DNA from: Limnephilus marmoratus
Taxonomy: Eukaryota > Arthropoda > Insecta > Trichoptera > Limnephilidae
NCBI GenBank assembly: GCA_917880885.1
Contig: OU862907.1
Location: 73,155,072 to 73,219,071 of the forward strand
DNA: 64,000 nt
Direction of reading: 5' to 3'
Notes under the pieces: model-generated
Told to the model about the DNA's origin: nothing
The model's database searches: none
Seen by the model: only the letters and a program-made list of their open reading frames with translations
In this document: positions 11,160-21,604 of the stretch, piece by piece
How the letters are laid out: every line of letters starts with the position of its first letter
Position numbering within the stretch: position 1 is the first letter of the stretch
Made by a program: the position numbers and the translations under genes

Positions 11160-11520
11160 TAAATCTTGTTTTCCTGTCCTCAATTTCATTGAGAGCCTCG
11201 CACGAAGTTTTAATCAAAATGTATGCGGGATACGTATAAAACTATGTTATTCTAAAAACGCACCAAGTCTTCAAGCAGATGTCCTCGTTTTAACAGGAAG
11301 TTGGCTTGACTCTAAGTAATGTAGCGGAACTGGGGCTCCCAATTCACAATATTTACAAATTGGATAGAAACAAGAATGCTAGTTCTGAATCAAGACGTGG
11401 TGGTGTTTTGTTAGCAATCTCTAAAGCAAGCTTGGATAGAAACTGGATAGGCCTTCGAATTGTTAACCTACCGTCAGGAGCAATGCAAATCCTAACACGA
11501 TCGGGCGCAATTCATCAATG
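11160..11520 (+). mobile_element. Non-LTR endonuclease-domain fragment
   Basis: The plus strand reads, with a frame change near 11310, as the start of an apurinic-type endonuclease: R-I-K-L-C-Y-S, L-Q-A-D-V-L-V-L-T-G-S-W-L, then I-H-N-I-Y-K-L-D-R-N and R-R-G-G-V-L-L-A-I. This is the order seen in Jockey and related elements. No RT follows, so it is a 3' deleted scrap. Confidence 0.7.
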
Positions 11521-12580
11521 AGATTAAATCACAGAAAAACAGATCAAATAGATTTTTCGCCCAATTTATTTGTATTTGGGTTCCAAAAGTCATGTATCAG
11601 AAATATAAAAGCAAATAAGAAAGAATAAAGTTACCTACATATATAAAAATCACATTACGTCAATAAAAACTGCAAAGATACTTATAACGAAAAGTTTCAT
11701 GACTTTGTGAGTTAACATTTATTATAAAATAGGTAGGTAGTATAACATTATAACATAAAATAACATTGTGACTGGTCAAAAACAAAAAAAGCAATAAACA
11801 GGCTTCAGACTGGAATGAGTACCTTCTGAATAAATAAACCAACATTACGTACACAATCGGGCGCAATTCATCCGAAAGATTACTGCATACTACGTAGCAG
11901 CCCGACAATGCGCAAGAGACGAACGGGAACTGGCCCTCTGTGGTGGGGAAGGAGGAAAATCAGGAGGCCACGCCCCTAGATCGGCGATATTTACCCTTTG
12001 GCACAAAAATAACAGATCACTTCATCTCATGGTGTAAGACTACCTTTAAGAATTGAAGCGTTGCTTGAAATAGCGTTAGCTGTGTTTGGTGACGAGATCT
12101 GAATAGCCAGGTACTTCCCCACCTTCCTCTCCCCCATCTCCTTCCCCTCCCAACTATCTTCGGACTCACAACATAATCCAAATAATCACAACATCATTGT
12201 TCGTGAGTGTAATGAGAAACGTAATCGATTGTTGCTTCTTTAAAAAAATATGAACGGAAAATTCCGATAAGCTCCGTCGTATTATATTCCTTTATGGAGT
12301 ATTTAAAATATTATTATAATTATCAAAAGTAGGAACTACCTTTAACAATTATTTTCTTCGAAAGTTCGTTGTCTATGAAAATATCATCTACCTTCTGTCG
12401 CCTTCTGACATTTACATCGCGTCTCGCGTCCTTGAACAGTGCTCGATGTCATTCACGCCCAACTTTTCTAAAGTAATATTGTATTGTACACAATACTTGC
12501 GTTCCAATTTTACAGTTTTGAGTATCTACAGTGACCATTTCATTTTTATTCCGAAGTTAATCAAATTATTGCACTTTCCC
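11521..12580. other. No gene seen
   Basis: Non-coding, with a repeated phrase CGATCGGGCGCAATTCATC (near 11500) and CAATCGGGCGCAATTCATC (near 11853) bracketing about 350 bp, possibly the edges of an unrecognised insertion. The part from about 12480 begins to resemble the region upstream of ZF copy C. Confidence 0.4.
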
Positions 12581-12581
12581 T

Positions 12582-12850
12582 GTGACGTTTCATCAACACA
12601 TTGGTATTAACCACAACGCTTCGCCTTGTACGTAAGTATTTTTACGTTATATTGACTTAGAGAGAACTTAGCCCCTTAATTGGTGCATATTTATTATAAG
12701 ATTGTGTGTAGTTGTACAATATTCGCGCTATAACATATTGAGATACCCAACACCAACCAGGTAAACGTGCGACAGACGAGAGTACGTAAGTTTGTACATT
12801 GTCTATTTACGGCCGCTGTTACAAATGCCGACCAAGAGATTTATTAGTTT
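12582..12850 (+). promoter_or_regulatory. Putative non-coding 5' exon and donor region of ZF copy B
   Basis: The sequence TGACGTTTCATCAACACATT leads into CGCTTCGCCTTGTAC, followed by GTAAGTATTTTT with the donor at 12632. Both parts are conserved upstream of copy C (56611-56668), and the second is conserved upstream of copy A (6050-6025). Similarity then runs on into the intron (GGCCGCTGTTACAAATGCCG). This is the best candidate first exon of copy B, about 5.6 kb before its ATG. Confidence 0.55.
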
Positions 12851-13039
12851 ATAGAATCTTTACTCCGAGTGGAAAATGTTAACTTTTTACATTTTGTTAA
12901 TTCCATTCATCATGTTTTTTGTCTTGCGTTTACTTATTATTAAAAATAATACCACCAATTTTGTTTTTCCTTTACACTCTGAAATACAGAAACCCATGTA
13001 ACCGCAATGAACAATCTCTAAGGAGCTAATCTATATCTT

Positions 13040-13470
13040 TTCTTAATATGGAAATGATTGCATACGGAATCGGCTATTGAATTTGAATTGAAATTTGAAA
13101 ATCGAATCCAATTTAATTTCTATGACTGTCAATTGCTTTTTCTATGGGTGACAACGGCCGATGTCAAATGTCAGCTGTCGCTTATTTTAGTTTACTGTGT
13201 TAAAAAAAAACGAATAACTGCAAGTATACCTTATTATTTATTCCTTTTGTTCGTTTTAAGTTGTATATCGAGGATTTGACATTTGCAAAGTTTTGTTCCA
13301 CTCTAAATAAATTTAAATAAGTTCCAACTCAATTCTTAATAAAATAATTCAGTTTACCGAAACTACGAAACTATTTTGTAATAACAAATTTTACAGCCGA
13401 TTCCGTATGGAATCTTTTCCGTACCCACAAAAGAAACAGAATTGCTCCTCTGAACAGTTATCTTAGTAAA
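13040..13470 (+). other. Block shared with upstream region of ZF copy C
   Basis: Direct-orientation similarity to 56760-57560: shared words include TTTTTCTATGG, GTCAAATGTCAGCTGTCG / GTCAGATGTCAGCTGTCG, and GCTCCTCTGAACRG. The copy C version is interrupted by a MITE (56985-57416). The short ORF across this block is not conserved and I do not call it. Confidence 0.6.
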
Positions 13471-14391
13471 AGAAAGCTTTTTGTTAAAACCAGTCAGCAA
13501 CGTAAGCAAGTATACACGTTAAAATAACGATAGCAGTCAAGTACAATAAGCGTGTTTACACGTCAACGCGTGTGTCTCCATAGAAACAGTTATAACTCCG
13601 TTATTTTTATTTTATTTATTTTTTTTTATTTATTTATTTTAGCATATAAAATATAATATACATTTAGATAATGTAGTAATTTGCGTACATGTTCATTTTA
13701 AAATACGTTAATACCACTCTTCCATGGAAGCATTAGCTTGTGTCTGGAAGAGTAGTGTACATTTTTAATGCTATATTTAAGTTCTTAAATTACAATGTGA
13801 ATGTAAAAAACAATAAGTTGTAAGTTCGGTGATATGTAAATAGTTGCTAAAAACAATACAAAATTTAACGGAATAAATTCGGTTTTTGGGGGAAATTCCT
13901 AAAAAATAAAACTAGTTATTTTTATACTAATTATGGGCCGGAAAAACCGAATCTGAAAGAATTAGGCGGCGGAAAGCAATATTAACTGAGTTACACGACT
14001 TTAAAATTTTTTATACGCATACAGGAAAATAGCCATTTTGGAAGTATTCTGATTCCTACAAAATCAAACTAATAGTTATTTTTATACTAACTTTGGGCCG
14101 AGGAATCCGAATCTGAAAGAATTAGGCGGCGGCAAGCAATATTAACTGAATTACACGACTTTAAAATTTTCAATACACACAAACAAGAAAATATTCATTT
14201 CGGTAGCTGAATTTGACTCATTCAGTACAAAATCATAGATAAACAAGAAATCTACGAACACATGTGTTGGCAGTGTTACCAAGTCTCAAAAAATATTTAT
14301 GAATTACAACTATCTCAACGGCCGTATTCTTAAACCAAAAGTATGAAAATTCGTAATCTTAAAAATGCGTAACCAAACCTAACCTAACGCT

Positions 14392-15060
14392 AGGTTTGTG
14401 TAACATGGTTTGTACCCCTTTATACCGCCTGCTCGCGTCAATTTTAAAAAACATCCCTGTTTTCAAGTAGTTTAACGGCTACGCGAGGTTTGTGTAACAT
14501 GGTTTGTACCCCTTTATACCGCCTGCTCACGTCCCTAACCTAACCTAACCTAACGCTAGGTTTGTGTAACATGGTTTGTGCCCCTTTATACCGCCTGCTC
14601 GCGTCAATTTAAAAAAACAGCCTACGTTTTCAAGTAGTTTAGCGGCTACGCTAGGTTTGTGTAACATGGTTTGTGCCCCTTTATACCGCCTGCTCGCATC
14701 AATTTAAAAAAACAGCCTACGTTTTCAAGTAGTTTAGCGGCTACGCTAGGTTTGTGTAACATGGTTTGTGCCCCTTTATACCGCCTGCTCGCGTCACGGC
14801 ATAAAAACATCCCTGTTTTCAAGTAGTTTAGCGGCTACGCTAGGTTTGTGTAACATGGTTTGTGCCCCTTTATACCGCCTGCTCGCGTCACGGCAAAAAA
14901 ACATCCCTGTTTTCATGTAGTTTAACGGCTACGCTAGGTTTGTGTAACATGGTTTGTGCCCCTTTATACCGCCTGCTCGCGTCACGGCAATAAAACATCC
15001 CTGTTTTCAAATAGTTTAGCATCTACGCTGGGTTTATGTAACATGGTTTGTGATACAAAA
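14392..15060. repeat. ~94-bp minisatellite inside the foldback element
   Basis: The word AGGTTTGTGTAACATGGTTT starts at 14392, 14486, 14558, 14653, 14748, 14842 and 14936, with a decayed copy near 15029. Steps are 94-95 bases except one of 72. Units end in CCGCCTGCTCGCGTCA and GTAGTTTAGCGGCTACGCT. One unit has its spacer replaced by CCTAA repeats. Confidence 0.95.
14534..14553. repeat. Short (CCTAA)4 insect telomere-type tract
   Basis: Four perfect CCTAA pentamers, complementary to the insect telomere repeat TTAGG, replace the usual spacer in one minisatellite unit. A two-copy version precedes the first unit at 14378-14387. It is far too short to be a telomere. Confidence 0.8.
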
Positions 15061-16212
15061 GTGAGTAAAATTTATAAAGAATAAGTACTTAAAATATAAA
15101 CGTGTTATTTTACGTTATTGATATTACTGGTTAATGGCAACACTTAATTTTGTGTGGTAAAAACATCTATGTTATCTTGTTTTCTATGGTCTTTGTACTA
15201 CGTGTGTCAAGTCAAAATCAGCTTGCGAAATGAATATTTTCATGTGCATCTATGGAAAATTTTAAAGTCGTGTAATTCAGTTAATATTGCTTGCCGCCGC
15301 CTAATTCTTTCAGATTCGGATTCCCCGGCCCAAAGTTAGTATAAAAATAACTATTAGTTTGATTTTGTAGGAATCAGAATGTTTCCAAAATGGCTATTTT
15401 CCTGTATGCGTATAAAAAATTTTAAAGTCGTGTAACTCAGTTAATATTGCTTTCCGCCGCCTAATTCTTTCAGATTCGGTTTTTCCGGCCCATAATTAGT
15501 ATAAAAATAACTAGTTTTATTTTTTAGGAATTTCCCCCAAAAACCGAACTTTAGCCAATTTAACTTATTTGAAGAACAGAGTATCACTTGGAAACTGAGT
15601 TATAAGTAGTTGTTCTTGAGATTAGATTAGTTATAATATATAGTTATATGTTTTAGTTACATCCCTAAAATAAAAAGCGAAAGGTCGATAGTGAATCATG
15701 CTGCACATCTCTATTCAAGTTGTCCATAGAAATACATAAAAATAACATTCTGTCAGACGCGCTGTCTGACACAAAATTTATCCCGCCAAATTTCCTACGG
15801 GCGCCCGACATTCTTAATTTTTATTAAATATTTTTATATGAAATGATAAAAAAGTGAAGTGACAAAAGTGTTTATTACATATTTATACAATAGAATAAGT
15901 ATTGTTGTTTACATAATCTGTGATTTTAGTACTGTTTTCACATAAAAACATCACGTGAGTCATTTTTAACTATTTTTAATGTTTGCGTTCTAAATTTTAA
16001 TATTTACAAATCCTAATATTTCTTTGTAATATGATAATTTAAAAGCCTATTTTGTAACCTTTCTAAAACAGTTTATACTATTTGGCTACGTTCAGAAATG
16101 TTTCATTTATAGAGCTTTAATTGTGAAGCGGTAAAATTAAAAAGTTTTCGTAAAATGTCATTTCGTTTAAGACACCAAAAGCGAATATTCTCGAAAATTC
16201 GGAGGGGTTAAA

Positions 16213-17335
16213 ATAAATTACGTAGAATCTCTTATCTTCGGAGCCACAAGGGTTCCCCAAGGATCTCACCTCGAACCAATTCTTTTTTTATTATTTAAAA
16301 ATGACCTTGTTGGTGTATTTAAATATGTACAAATTTTACTCTTCGCTGATGATTAAACATATATAGAATGATACGTAGTATAAGGATTGCCATATTTTAC
16401 AATCTAATTTAGATTAATTGTTTCATTGATGTGTCAACTCGCTATTTCTTAATATTCAAAAGTGCCAAATTATTCGTTTTCATAAAATCCAAAGTCATGT
16501 AACTTATGAATACTCTCTAAATAATGTAATATTGACACCAGTCGCTCAGATCAGGGACTGAGGATTTACTCTGCATGTTAATGAAATAACAAATAGAGCT
16601 ATACATTTTTATTTTATTTTATGTGGAGAACAGCAAGTGATTTTAAGTCACTAGAATGATTGAAAAAATTGTGCACTTCTTTAATAAGAAGCCGGGTAGT
16701 GTAAAATTCGCCTATTTGGTCCCTATTGTATAAAACTCATTCCGACAGTATAGAAAGGGTACACCACAAATTTCTAAGATTTATAACTTAAAGCTGAGTA
16801 TTCCAATTCAAAATATTAACTTTTTCCTTTTGATGAAATAACTCAACTTAATTACGCTGTCAGATAGACGGATCATCTCTAACCTTGTACTATTAAATAA
16901 AATCATTAATACTTTTGAATGTAGCTATAACTTCGTGGTTATTAAATGTTAGTATACGCTTGCCCTGAAGAAGGAACGGTCGTTCCTAAACCGGTCCGAT
17001 TTACTCAAATATATAAGTGGTTCAAACAAAGTTAAATTGTTTCATTTATCTAAAATCATTAATAATTTCGTTGACACCCTGAAATTCTAGCCAAAATAAA
17101 ATTTAACGTACCGACCAGAAATACGAGGCAATATGCTACCTTCTTCTGTGACAATTTAATAACAAACTATGAGGCTCATACACCTATAAATAGATTACAT
17201 AATTTTGGCAATAAATTTGGGAATATTGTAGACGTGTTTAAAGATTCCGTGTTAGTTATAAAACGAAGTCTTTATAATTACTTTAATGAAATGTTTGATT
17301 TTATTTTTAATTAATTTAATTTTTTAACTATTAAT
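16213..17335 (+). pseudogene. Decayed Jockey-clade reverse transcriptase
   Basis: Plus-strand fragments in changing frames: V-P-Q-G-S-H-L-E-P-I-L-F and F-A-D-D at 16250-16352, then S-P-I-W-S...H-S-D-S-I-E-R-V-H-H-K-F-L near 16700-16780, then N-V-P-T-R-N-T-R and P-I-N-R-L-H-N-F-G-N near 17100-17220. The order is correct for the RT C-terminal half and tail. It is interrupted by a 140-bp insertion (16912-17051) and many stops. Confidence 0.75.
16912..17051 (+). mobile_element. 140-bp retro-type insertion with 13-bp duplication
   Basis: Flanked by identical copies of AAAATCATTAATA at 16899-16911 and 17052-17064. Removing the insert restores the reading of the surrounding RT relic. It contains CCTGAAGAAGGAACGGTCG, a phrase reminiscent of Penelope-like element ends, and no open frame. 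Related wording occurs in reverse orientation near 51415-51445. The family name is uncertain. Confidence 0.7.
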
Positions 17336-17404
17336 TTAATCATTATTTGTTATATATTGTGTACTGATTGGATAATAGAATTAATAATTTAATTATTTAG
17401 CGCT

Positions 17405-17935
17405 TCAGATTTTTTGTCCGGTTTAAATCTTTCCCACAGGAAAAACTGAACCCTTTCCAAACTTTTCCACAAATTATCATCTAGTCAATCCACGTTATGC
17501 AATTGCACTATTTAAGTATGATAAATACAAAATAATACGATCCCTCAATATAAATATTTAAAAAATCTTTTCTAATCCTACATGTATCCTAAATGATTTT
17601 CGGCAGTCGTTACGCAATGTGGTTTTTTAAAGTCTTTTTAAATCCATCTTCAAGCTACTTGTAGTTATCTTCTCTATGTACTTTTATATTATATGTATTT
17701 TGTCAATGCTCTTCATCTATATGTAATCTCCTTTCATTGTGATTTCTCTTTTTTTTCTATTCGTGTATTTGATGTATTGTTAATTGGACTAATTGTCCGT
17801 AAATAAATAAATAAATAAATAAATAAAAGGACTTATTTTTGCATTTTTATATATAAATTCTTTGGCGAATCTAATATGCCTAAATTTTGAGAAAACTAGG
17901 TATAATGCCAGCAGTCGAAATTACAAATGGTTAAA
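17405..17935 (-). mobile_element. R4/Dong-type element fragment
   Basis: Matches the 3' end of the Dong copies at 42541-42970: the 3' terminal TTTAAATC..., GCAATTGCACTATTTAAGTA, GATCCCTCAATATAAATATT and the nuclease-domain tail. It lies in a TAA-rich setting, as the other copies do. It is split at about 17590-17828 by another retroelement tail. Confidence 0.8.
17590..17830 (+). mobile_element. Jockey-type 3' UTR with (AAAT)n tail
   Basis: A 240-bp insertion in the Dong fragment. It ends in GGACTAATTGTCCGTAAATA followed by about six AAAT units at 17803-17827, the tail structure seen at the end of the Jockey element near 31120. No coding sequence. Confidence 0.65.
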
Positions 17936-18286
17936 TATTGTTTTTTCATAAGAAGTGATTACTTTGTGGTTAGACATTGGTTATTATTATTGTGTATTAC
18001 GTACCAGCCTCACTATTATTACTTGTCTTTGTTAAAGCCCACTAGTATACCCACAATAATTTAAAAAAATAATCGTCTATGATTTTCAATTGATTGTAGG
18101 GTAGTCCAGATCACCTCAAAGCCTTTATATATATTACCTTTCAAACGAATCTGATTGCTAAAAAACTCCTTTATAACCACTCATAAATAATTGGATAAAT
18201 CAATAAATTTTCTTTTGCAGGTCCAATTTTTGGAAGCTTGAACTAATATGTATCATTATTAAACTCGAACACTATCACAGAAGGCC
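17936..18286 (+). promoter_or_regulatory. 5' UTR intron end and leader of ZF copy B
   Basis: GTCTATGATTTTCAATTGAT and GTAGTCCAGATCACCTC at 18075-18120 are conserved in copy C (57680-57725). An acceptor TCTTTTGCAG ends at 18220; the leader then runs 66 bases to the ATG, ending in CACAGAAGGCC. Confidence 0.55.
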
Positions 18287-21200
18287 ATGGATCTTCCCAA
18301 CCCAGAGAGTGTTTCCATCAAGGTGGAACCAGGCTCCCAGGAAGAAAGCGCAGGTGAAATGCCCTATACGGATATAGATATCTACCTCCCGGATGTGAAG
18401 AAGGAATGTTTGAAGTATGCGGCGAGTACTTCAATAGCCAGTAAGTTGCGTTATAAAATAAGAACACGTTGAGTGTTGTTTCAGATTTTCGGAAGTCATG
18501 CCCGATTTAGAATATTGTTCAGACAGATATTTACTTCGATATTTACTATACGTATATCTTTAGAATAAACTGTCAAACTTAAATCGCTTAAATTTATATT
18601 GTTTACAAAAAGTTTCCAATTTCTAGAGTACATATATCTCAATTGTGAGAAATGATGTAAGTTTTGTGTATTATTGGTTTTATAAATATTTATAAAAGTG
18701 ATGCTTAATAACAATATTCTTTTTACAATAATTACAACCAAACTTTTTTGTGATAGTGCACATAAGTAAAATGGTGTTTCTTTCCCATGGATTCATTAAA
18801 AGAGAAAAAAAGGTAACTAAAAAGCCTCGATTACATTCAGCGAGTTTAAAGCTAATAGCCGGCATATTCACTATCTGCTAGTAAACTCCTTTAGTCTAAA
18901 ATCTGCTAGTTATCTAGTAATACACTGAGCGAGTTCACAAGCAGATAGTGAATACGCCGGCTAGTAGCTTGTAAACTCGCTCAATGTTATCGAGGCTTAA
19001 GACCACGCGCATATTTGCACCGAACTAGAGCTAATTGATATACTTGAGATTTACTTCCTTTAGTATCGCATAGTTAGTTCGTCAGACAAGCTGTCCCTAG
19101 CTACCACATACAAGTCTCTCTTTTGTATTTTTTTATGGTGTACGATCCTTACTTTGTATTTATTTAGTCTACGTTCCCTGAAACGGACATCTAGGTTCCT
19201 TCTTTTTTCTCAAACCTCCAATTTTAAATATGTTATTTTGATGTACAGTTGCAGTATGTTCTCTGTGAAGTCCTTACATAACTATCTCTACAAAGAGAAT
19301 CTACAAAGTTTTTTTGTAATAACTTTACCGAAGCGTTTTTTGTGTATTGTCAATATTTTTTCTTTGTTTCTACAATGTATTTCAATGGAATCTTTATTGT
19401 GTTTTTTGAAAAAAAATCTAAATTTCCTTAATATGGTATTATTTCTATATTTTTTAATTCGCTGTTCTAAGTACTTATTGTGTTTTGTTTCTCTAGGTAG
19501 CATTGATGTCGAGCTTGCTACTATCAAGTTAGAACCAGGATCCCAAGAAGAAGTTAAAGGGGGAATTCCTTATACGGAAATTGACATAGAACTCCCGGAT
19601 GTTAAAAAGGAATGCTTAGAGCGCTCTGAAGGATTGACCCAGACAAACGGTAAAACTGATTTTAAGTTTGTTAACCTTTAACTATGGAAGTTACATTTTT
19701 GTTACACTTATATGGAAGTGCAGTCTCACAGACCGCTATCTTTAAAGGCCGGAATCTATCTGGTTAAATTAGTATTGTACATAAAATTGGTTTTATTTAT
19801 TTACGGACCTTACCAAATGTAAATAAACAAGACATTTAAATTAAAATATATTTATTTTAAGTTAAAATCTAACCATTTAACAATCAAAGGCACTTTCAGC
19901 CATTTTTACTCGAGTTCACTTTGTAGTAACATTTTCCAAGGAAAATTACTTTTTCAGTAAGTTTCACTAATTTTACAATAAAATGTAAAGAATCCATCTT
20001 CTTCTATTATAAAGGCGAAAATTTGTATGGATGTATGTTTGTTACTCTTTCACGCGAAAATTAATGAATGGATTTTAATGAAACTTTACAGTTATATAGC
20101 TCATACATCAGAATAGGCTACAGCCGCTACAGGCTATAGCTAAGAGCTCTGGCATTATATTAAATTGGATTCATTGAGGCGGACAGATACGTAGGGTACG
20201 CGGGAGGAAATTTGCACGCGATTCAGTATCTGCAAGTGGCCTGTGAGACCGCACGTCCATAGTTAAAGGTTTTAAATGTAAAAAAATTCGTGCTCTCCTA
20301 ATTTTTGAATTTACACATTTTTGCGTTCTTACATTTACTAATCTTTGTCTGTAATCTTTTTCAGGCTTACTGAAAAACCTTAAGACGCATCTTGAGGGAA
20401 AGCGATACTCTTGTCCCCATTGTAACTACTCTTGCTCTCGTAAGTCAACGTTTGAAATGCACTTGCGCACACATTCTGGAGAAAAACCTTTTTCATGTCC
20501 CGACTGCAACTATTCATGTTCTCGAAAGAGTGATTTAAAACATCATATGTTCACTCACAGTGGAACAAAACCTTTTTCTTGTGCCGACTGCAACTATTCA
20601 AGTTCTCGAAAGGGTAATTTAGGACGTCATATGTTGACTCACGGTGGAACAAAAGCTTTTTCATGCTCCGACTGCAACTATTCATTTTCTCAAAAGAGTC
20701 ATTTAAAAACTCATATGTTTACCCACAGTGGAAAAAAACATTTTTCATGTCCCGACTGCAACTATTCATTTTCTCAAAAGAGTCATTTAAAAAGTCATAT
20801 GTTTACCCACAGTAGAAAAAAACCTTTTTCATGTCCCGACTGCAACTATTCATGTTCTCGGAAGGGTAATTTAGATTTTCATATGTTTTCTCACAGTGGA
20901 ATAAAACCTTTCTCTTGTGCCGACTGCAACTATTCATGTTCTCGAAAGGGTGATTTAAAAAGTCATATTGTAAGTCACAGTGGAATAAATTCTTTTTCAT
21001 GTCCTGACTGCAACTATTCATGTTCTCGAAAGGGTCAATTAAAAAGTCAAATGTTCAGTTACAGTGGAACAAAACCTTTTTCATGTCCCGACTGCAACTA
21101 TTCATGTTCTCGAAAGGGTAATTTAAAAAGTCATATGGTCACTCACAGTGGGACAAAACCTTTTTCATGTCCTGACTGCAACTATTCATGTTCTCGAAAG

Positions 21201-21461
21201 GGTGATTTAAAAAGTCATATGTTCACTCACAGTGGAACAAAACCTTTTTCTTGTGCCGACTGCAACTATTCATGTTCTCAAAAGGGTCAATTAAAAAGTC
21301 ATATGTTCAATCACAGTGGAACGAAACCTTTTTCATGTCCCGATTGCAAATATTCATGTTCTCGGAAGGTTGATTTAAAAAGACATATGTTCACTCACAG
21401 TGGAACAAAAATTTTTTTTATGCCGACTGCAACTATTCATGTTCTCGAAAGGGTTATTTAA
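18287..21461 (+). CDS. ZF copy B: C2H2 zinc-finger protein, three coding exons
   Basis: Predicted nuclear DNA-binding protein of about 467 residues. Coding exon 1 is 18287-18440, exon 2 is 19497-19649, exon 3 is 20365-21461; all introns are phase 1 with GTAAGT/GTAAAA donors and CTCTAG/TTTTTCAG acceptors. Exons 1 and 2 each encode one acidic module (I-K-V-E-P-G-S-Q-E-E and I-K-L-E-P-G-S-Q-E-E, then P-Y-T-x-I-D-I-x-L-P-D-V-K-K-E). The last exon has twelve fingers, the first divergent (Y-S-C-P-H-C). Finger 7 has lost both histidines (Q, Y). After finger 12 a frameshift in the T run at about 21412-21419 adds an aberrant tail and a stop. Intron 1 carries a MITE, intron 2 a TTAA element. It is the least damaged copy in its N-terminal modules. 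Confidence 0.82.
18822..18998. mobile_element. MITE in intron 1 of ZF copy B
   Basis: Inverted ends of about 55 bases: AAGCCTCGATTACATTCAGC at the left and its near complement ending ATCGAGGCTT at the right, then GCCGGCATATTCACTATCTG / CAGATAGTGAATACGCCGGC. About 177 bp with a short centre and no ORF. The target duplication is ambiguous (TAA-like). Confidence 0.8.
19682..20262. mobile_element. TTAA-flanked TIR element in intron 2 of ZF copy B
   Basis: TTAA at 19678-19681 and 20263-20266 flank CTATGGAAGT ... ACGTCCATAG. Copy C's intron 2 lacks it, so it postdates the split. The subterminal phrase GTCTCACAG also recurs at both ends. The interior at 19995-20100 (GTATGGATGTATGTTTGTTACTC and following) resembles a repeat widespread in insect genomes, often classed with Helitrons. 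No transposase. Confidence 0.75.
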
Positions 21462-21604
21462 AAAGACATATGTTTACTCACAGTGGAACGAAAGCTTTTT
21501 AATGTCCCGACTGCAACTATTCATTTTCTCAAAAGGGTCATTCAAAGAGACATGTTCAGTCACATTAAAATAAAACCTTTTTCATGTCTCGACTGCAACT
21601 ATTC
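21462..21604 (+). pseudogene. Decayed fingers behind ZF copy B
   Basis: Two to three further 84-bp finger units continue out of frame, ending abruptly in CGACTGCAACTATTCATATT, where a T-rich retroelement tail begins. The array was therefore cut by a retroelement insertion. Confidence 0.8.

Larger units (their letters stand above)
13870..15556. mobile_element. Foldback-type DNA element with long compound TIRs
   Basis: Flanked by an exact 8-bp duplication AATTTAAC (13862-13869 and 15557-15564). The ends are inverted repeats of about 340 bp (13870-14215 and 15220-15556), nearly identical over TTCGGTTTTTGGGGGAAATT onward. Each arm consists of two tandem subunits of about 170 bp, both containing CCGAATCTGAAAGAATTAGG. 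Between the arms lies a 94-bp minisatellite. No transposase is present. The related copy at 7800 lacks it, giving the empty site AAAATTTACCTTATTTG. Confidence 0.88.
13600..15645 (-). mobile_element. Non-LTR 3' end inserted in the TTAA element
   Basis: Sequence 13620-13862 and 15565-15640 together match the 3' UTR of the element at 7495-7900 (for example AGCATTAGCTTGTGTCTGGAAGAG and GGAAACTGAGTTATAAG). It is a 5' truncated copy with no coding part. The T-rich run at 13600-13640 is its A tail on the minus strand. Its middle is split by the foldback element 13870-15556. Confidence 0.8.
13488..16207. mobile_element. TTAA-flanked TIR element, outermost of a three-level nest
   Basis: The same element as the compact 674-bp copy at 60047-60720, in opposite orientation. 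Left end 13488 follows TTAA at 13484-13487; right end GGAGGGG at 16201-16207 precedes TTAA at 16208-16211. The left TIR has drifted (AACCAGTCAGCAACG versus CCCCTCAGCAACG). Element DNA occupies 13488-13600 and about 15640-16207; the middle is a later insertion. TTAA target sites fit piggyBac- or Kolobok-type elements. No transposase is present. Confidence 0.8.

Noticed and set aside
10814..11162. Overlapping ORFs on both strands with repeated peptides
   Set aside because: They are products of the 60-bp tandem repeat, which keeps frames open. No start context, homology or neighbour supports a gene.
14392..15060. CRISPR-like array
   Set aside because: Unit length is constant but the spacers are also repeated; this is a minisatellite in a eukaryotic transposon.
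19154..19527. Long upstream part of the ORF that contains coding exon 2 of ZF copy B
   Set aside because: A CTCTAG acceptor at 19496 and exact exon equivalence with A and C place the exon start at 19497; the part before it is intron.
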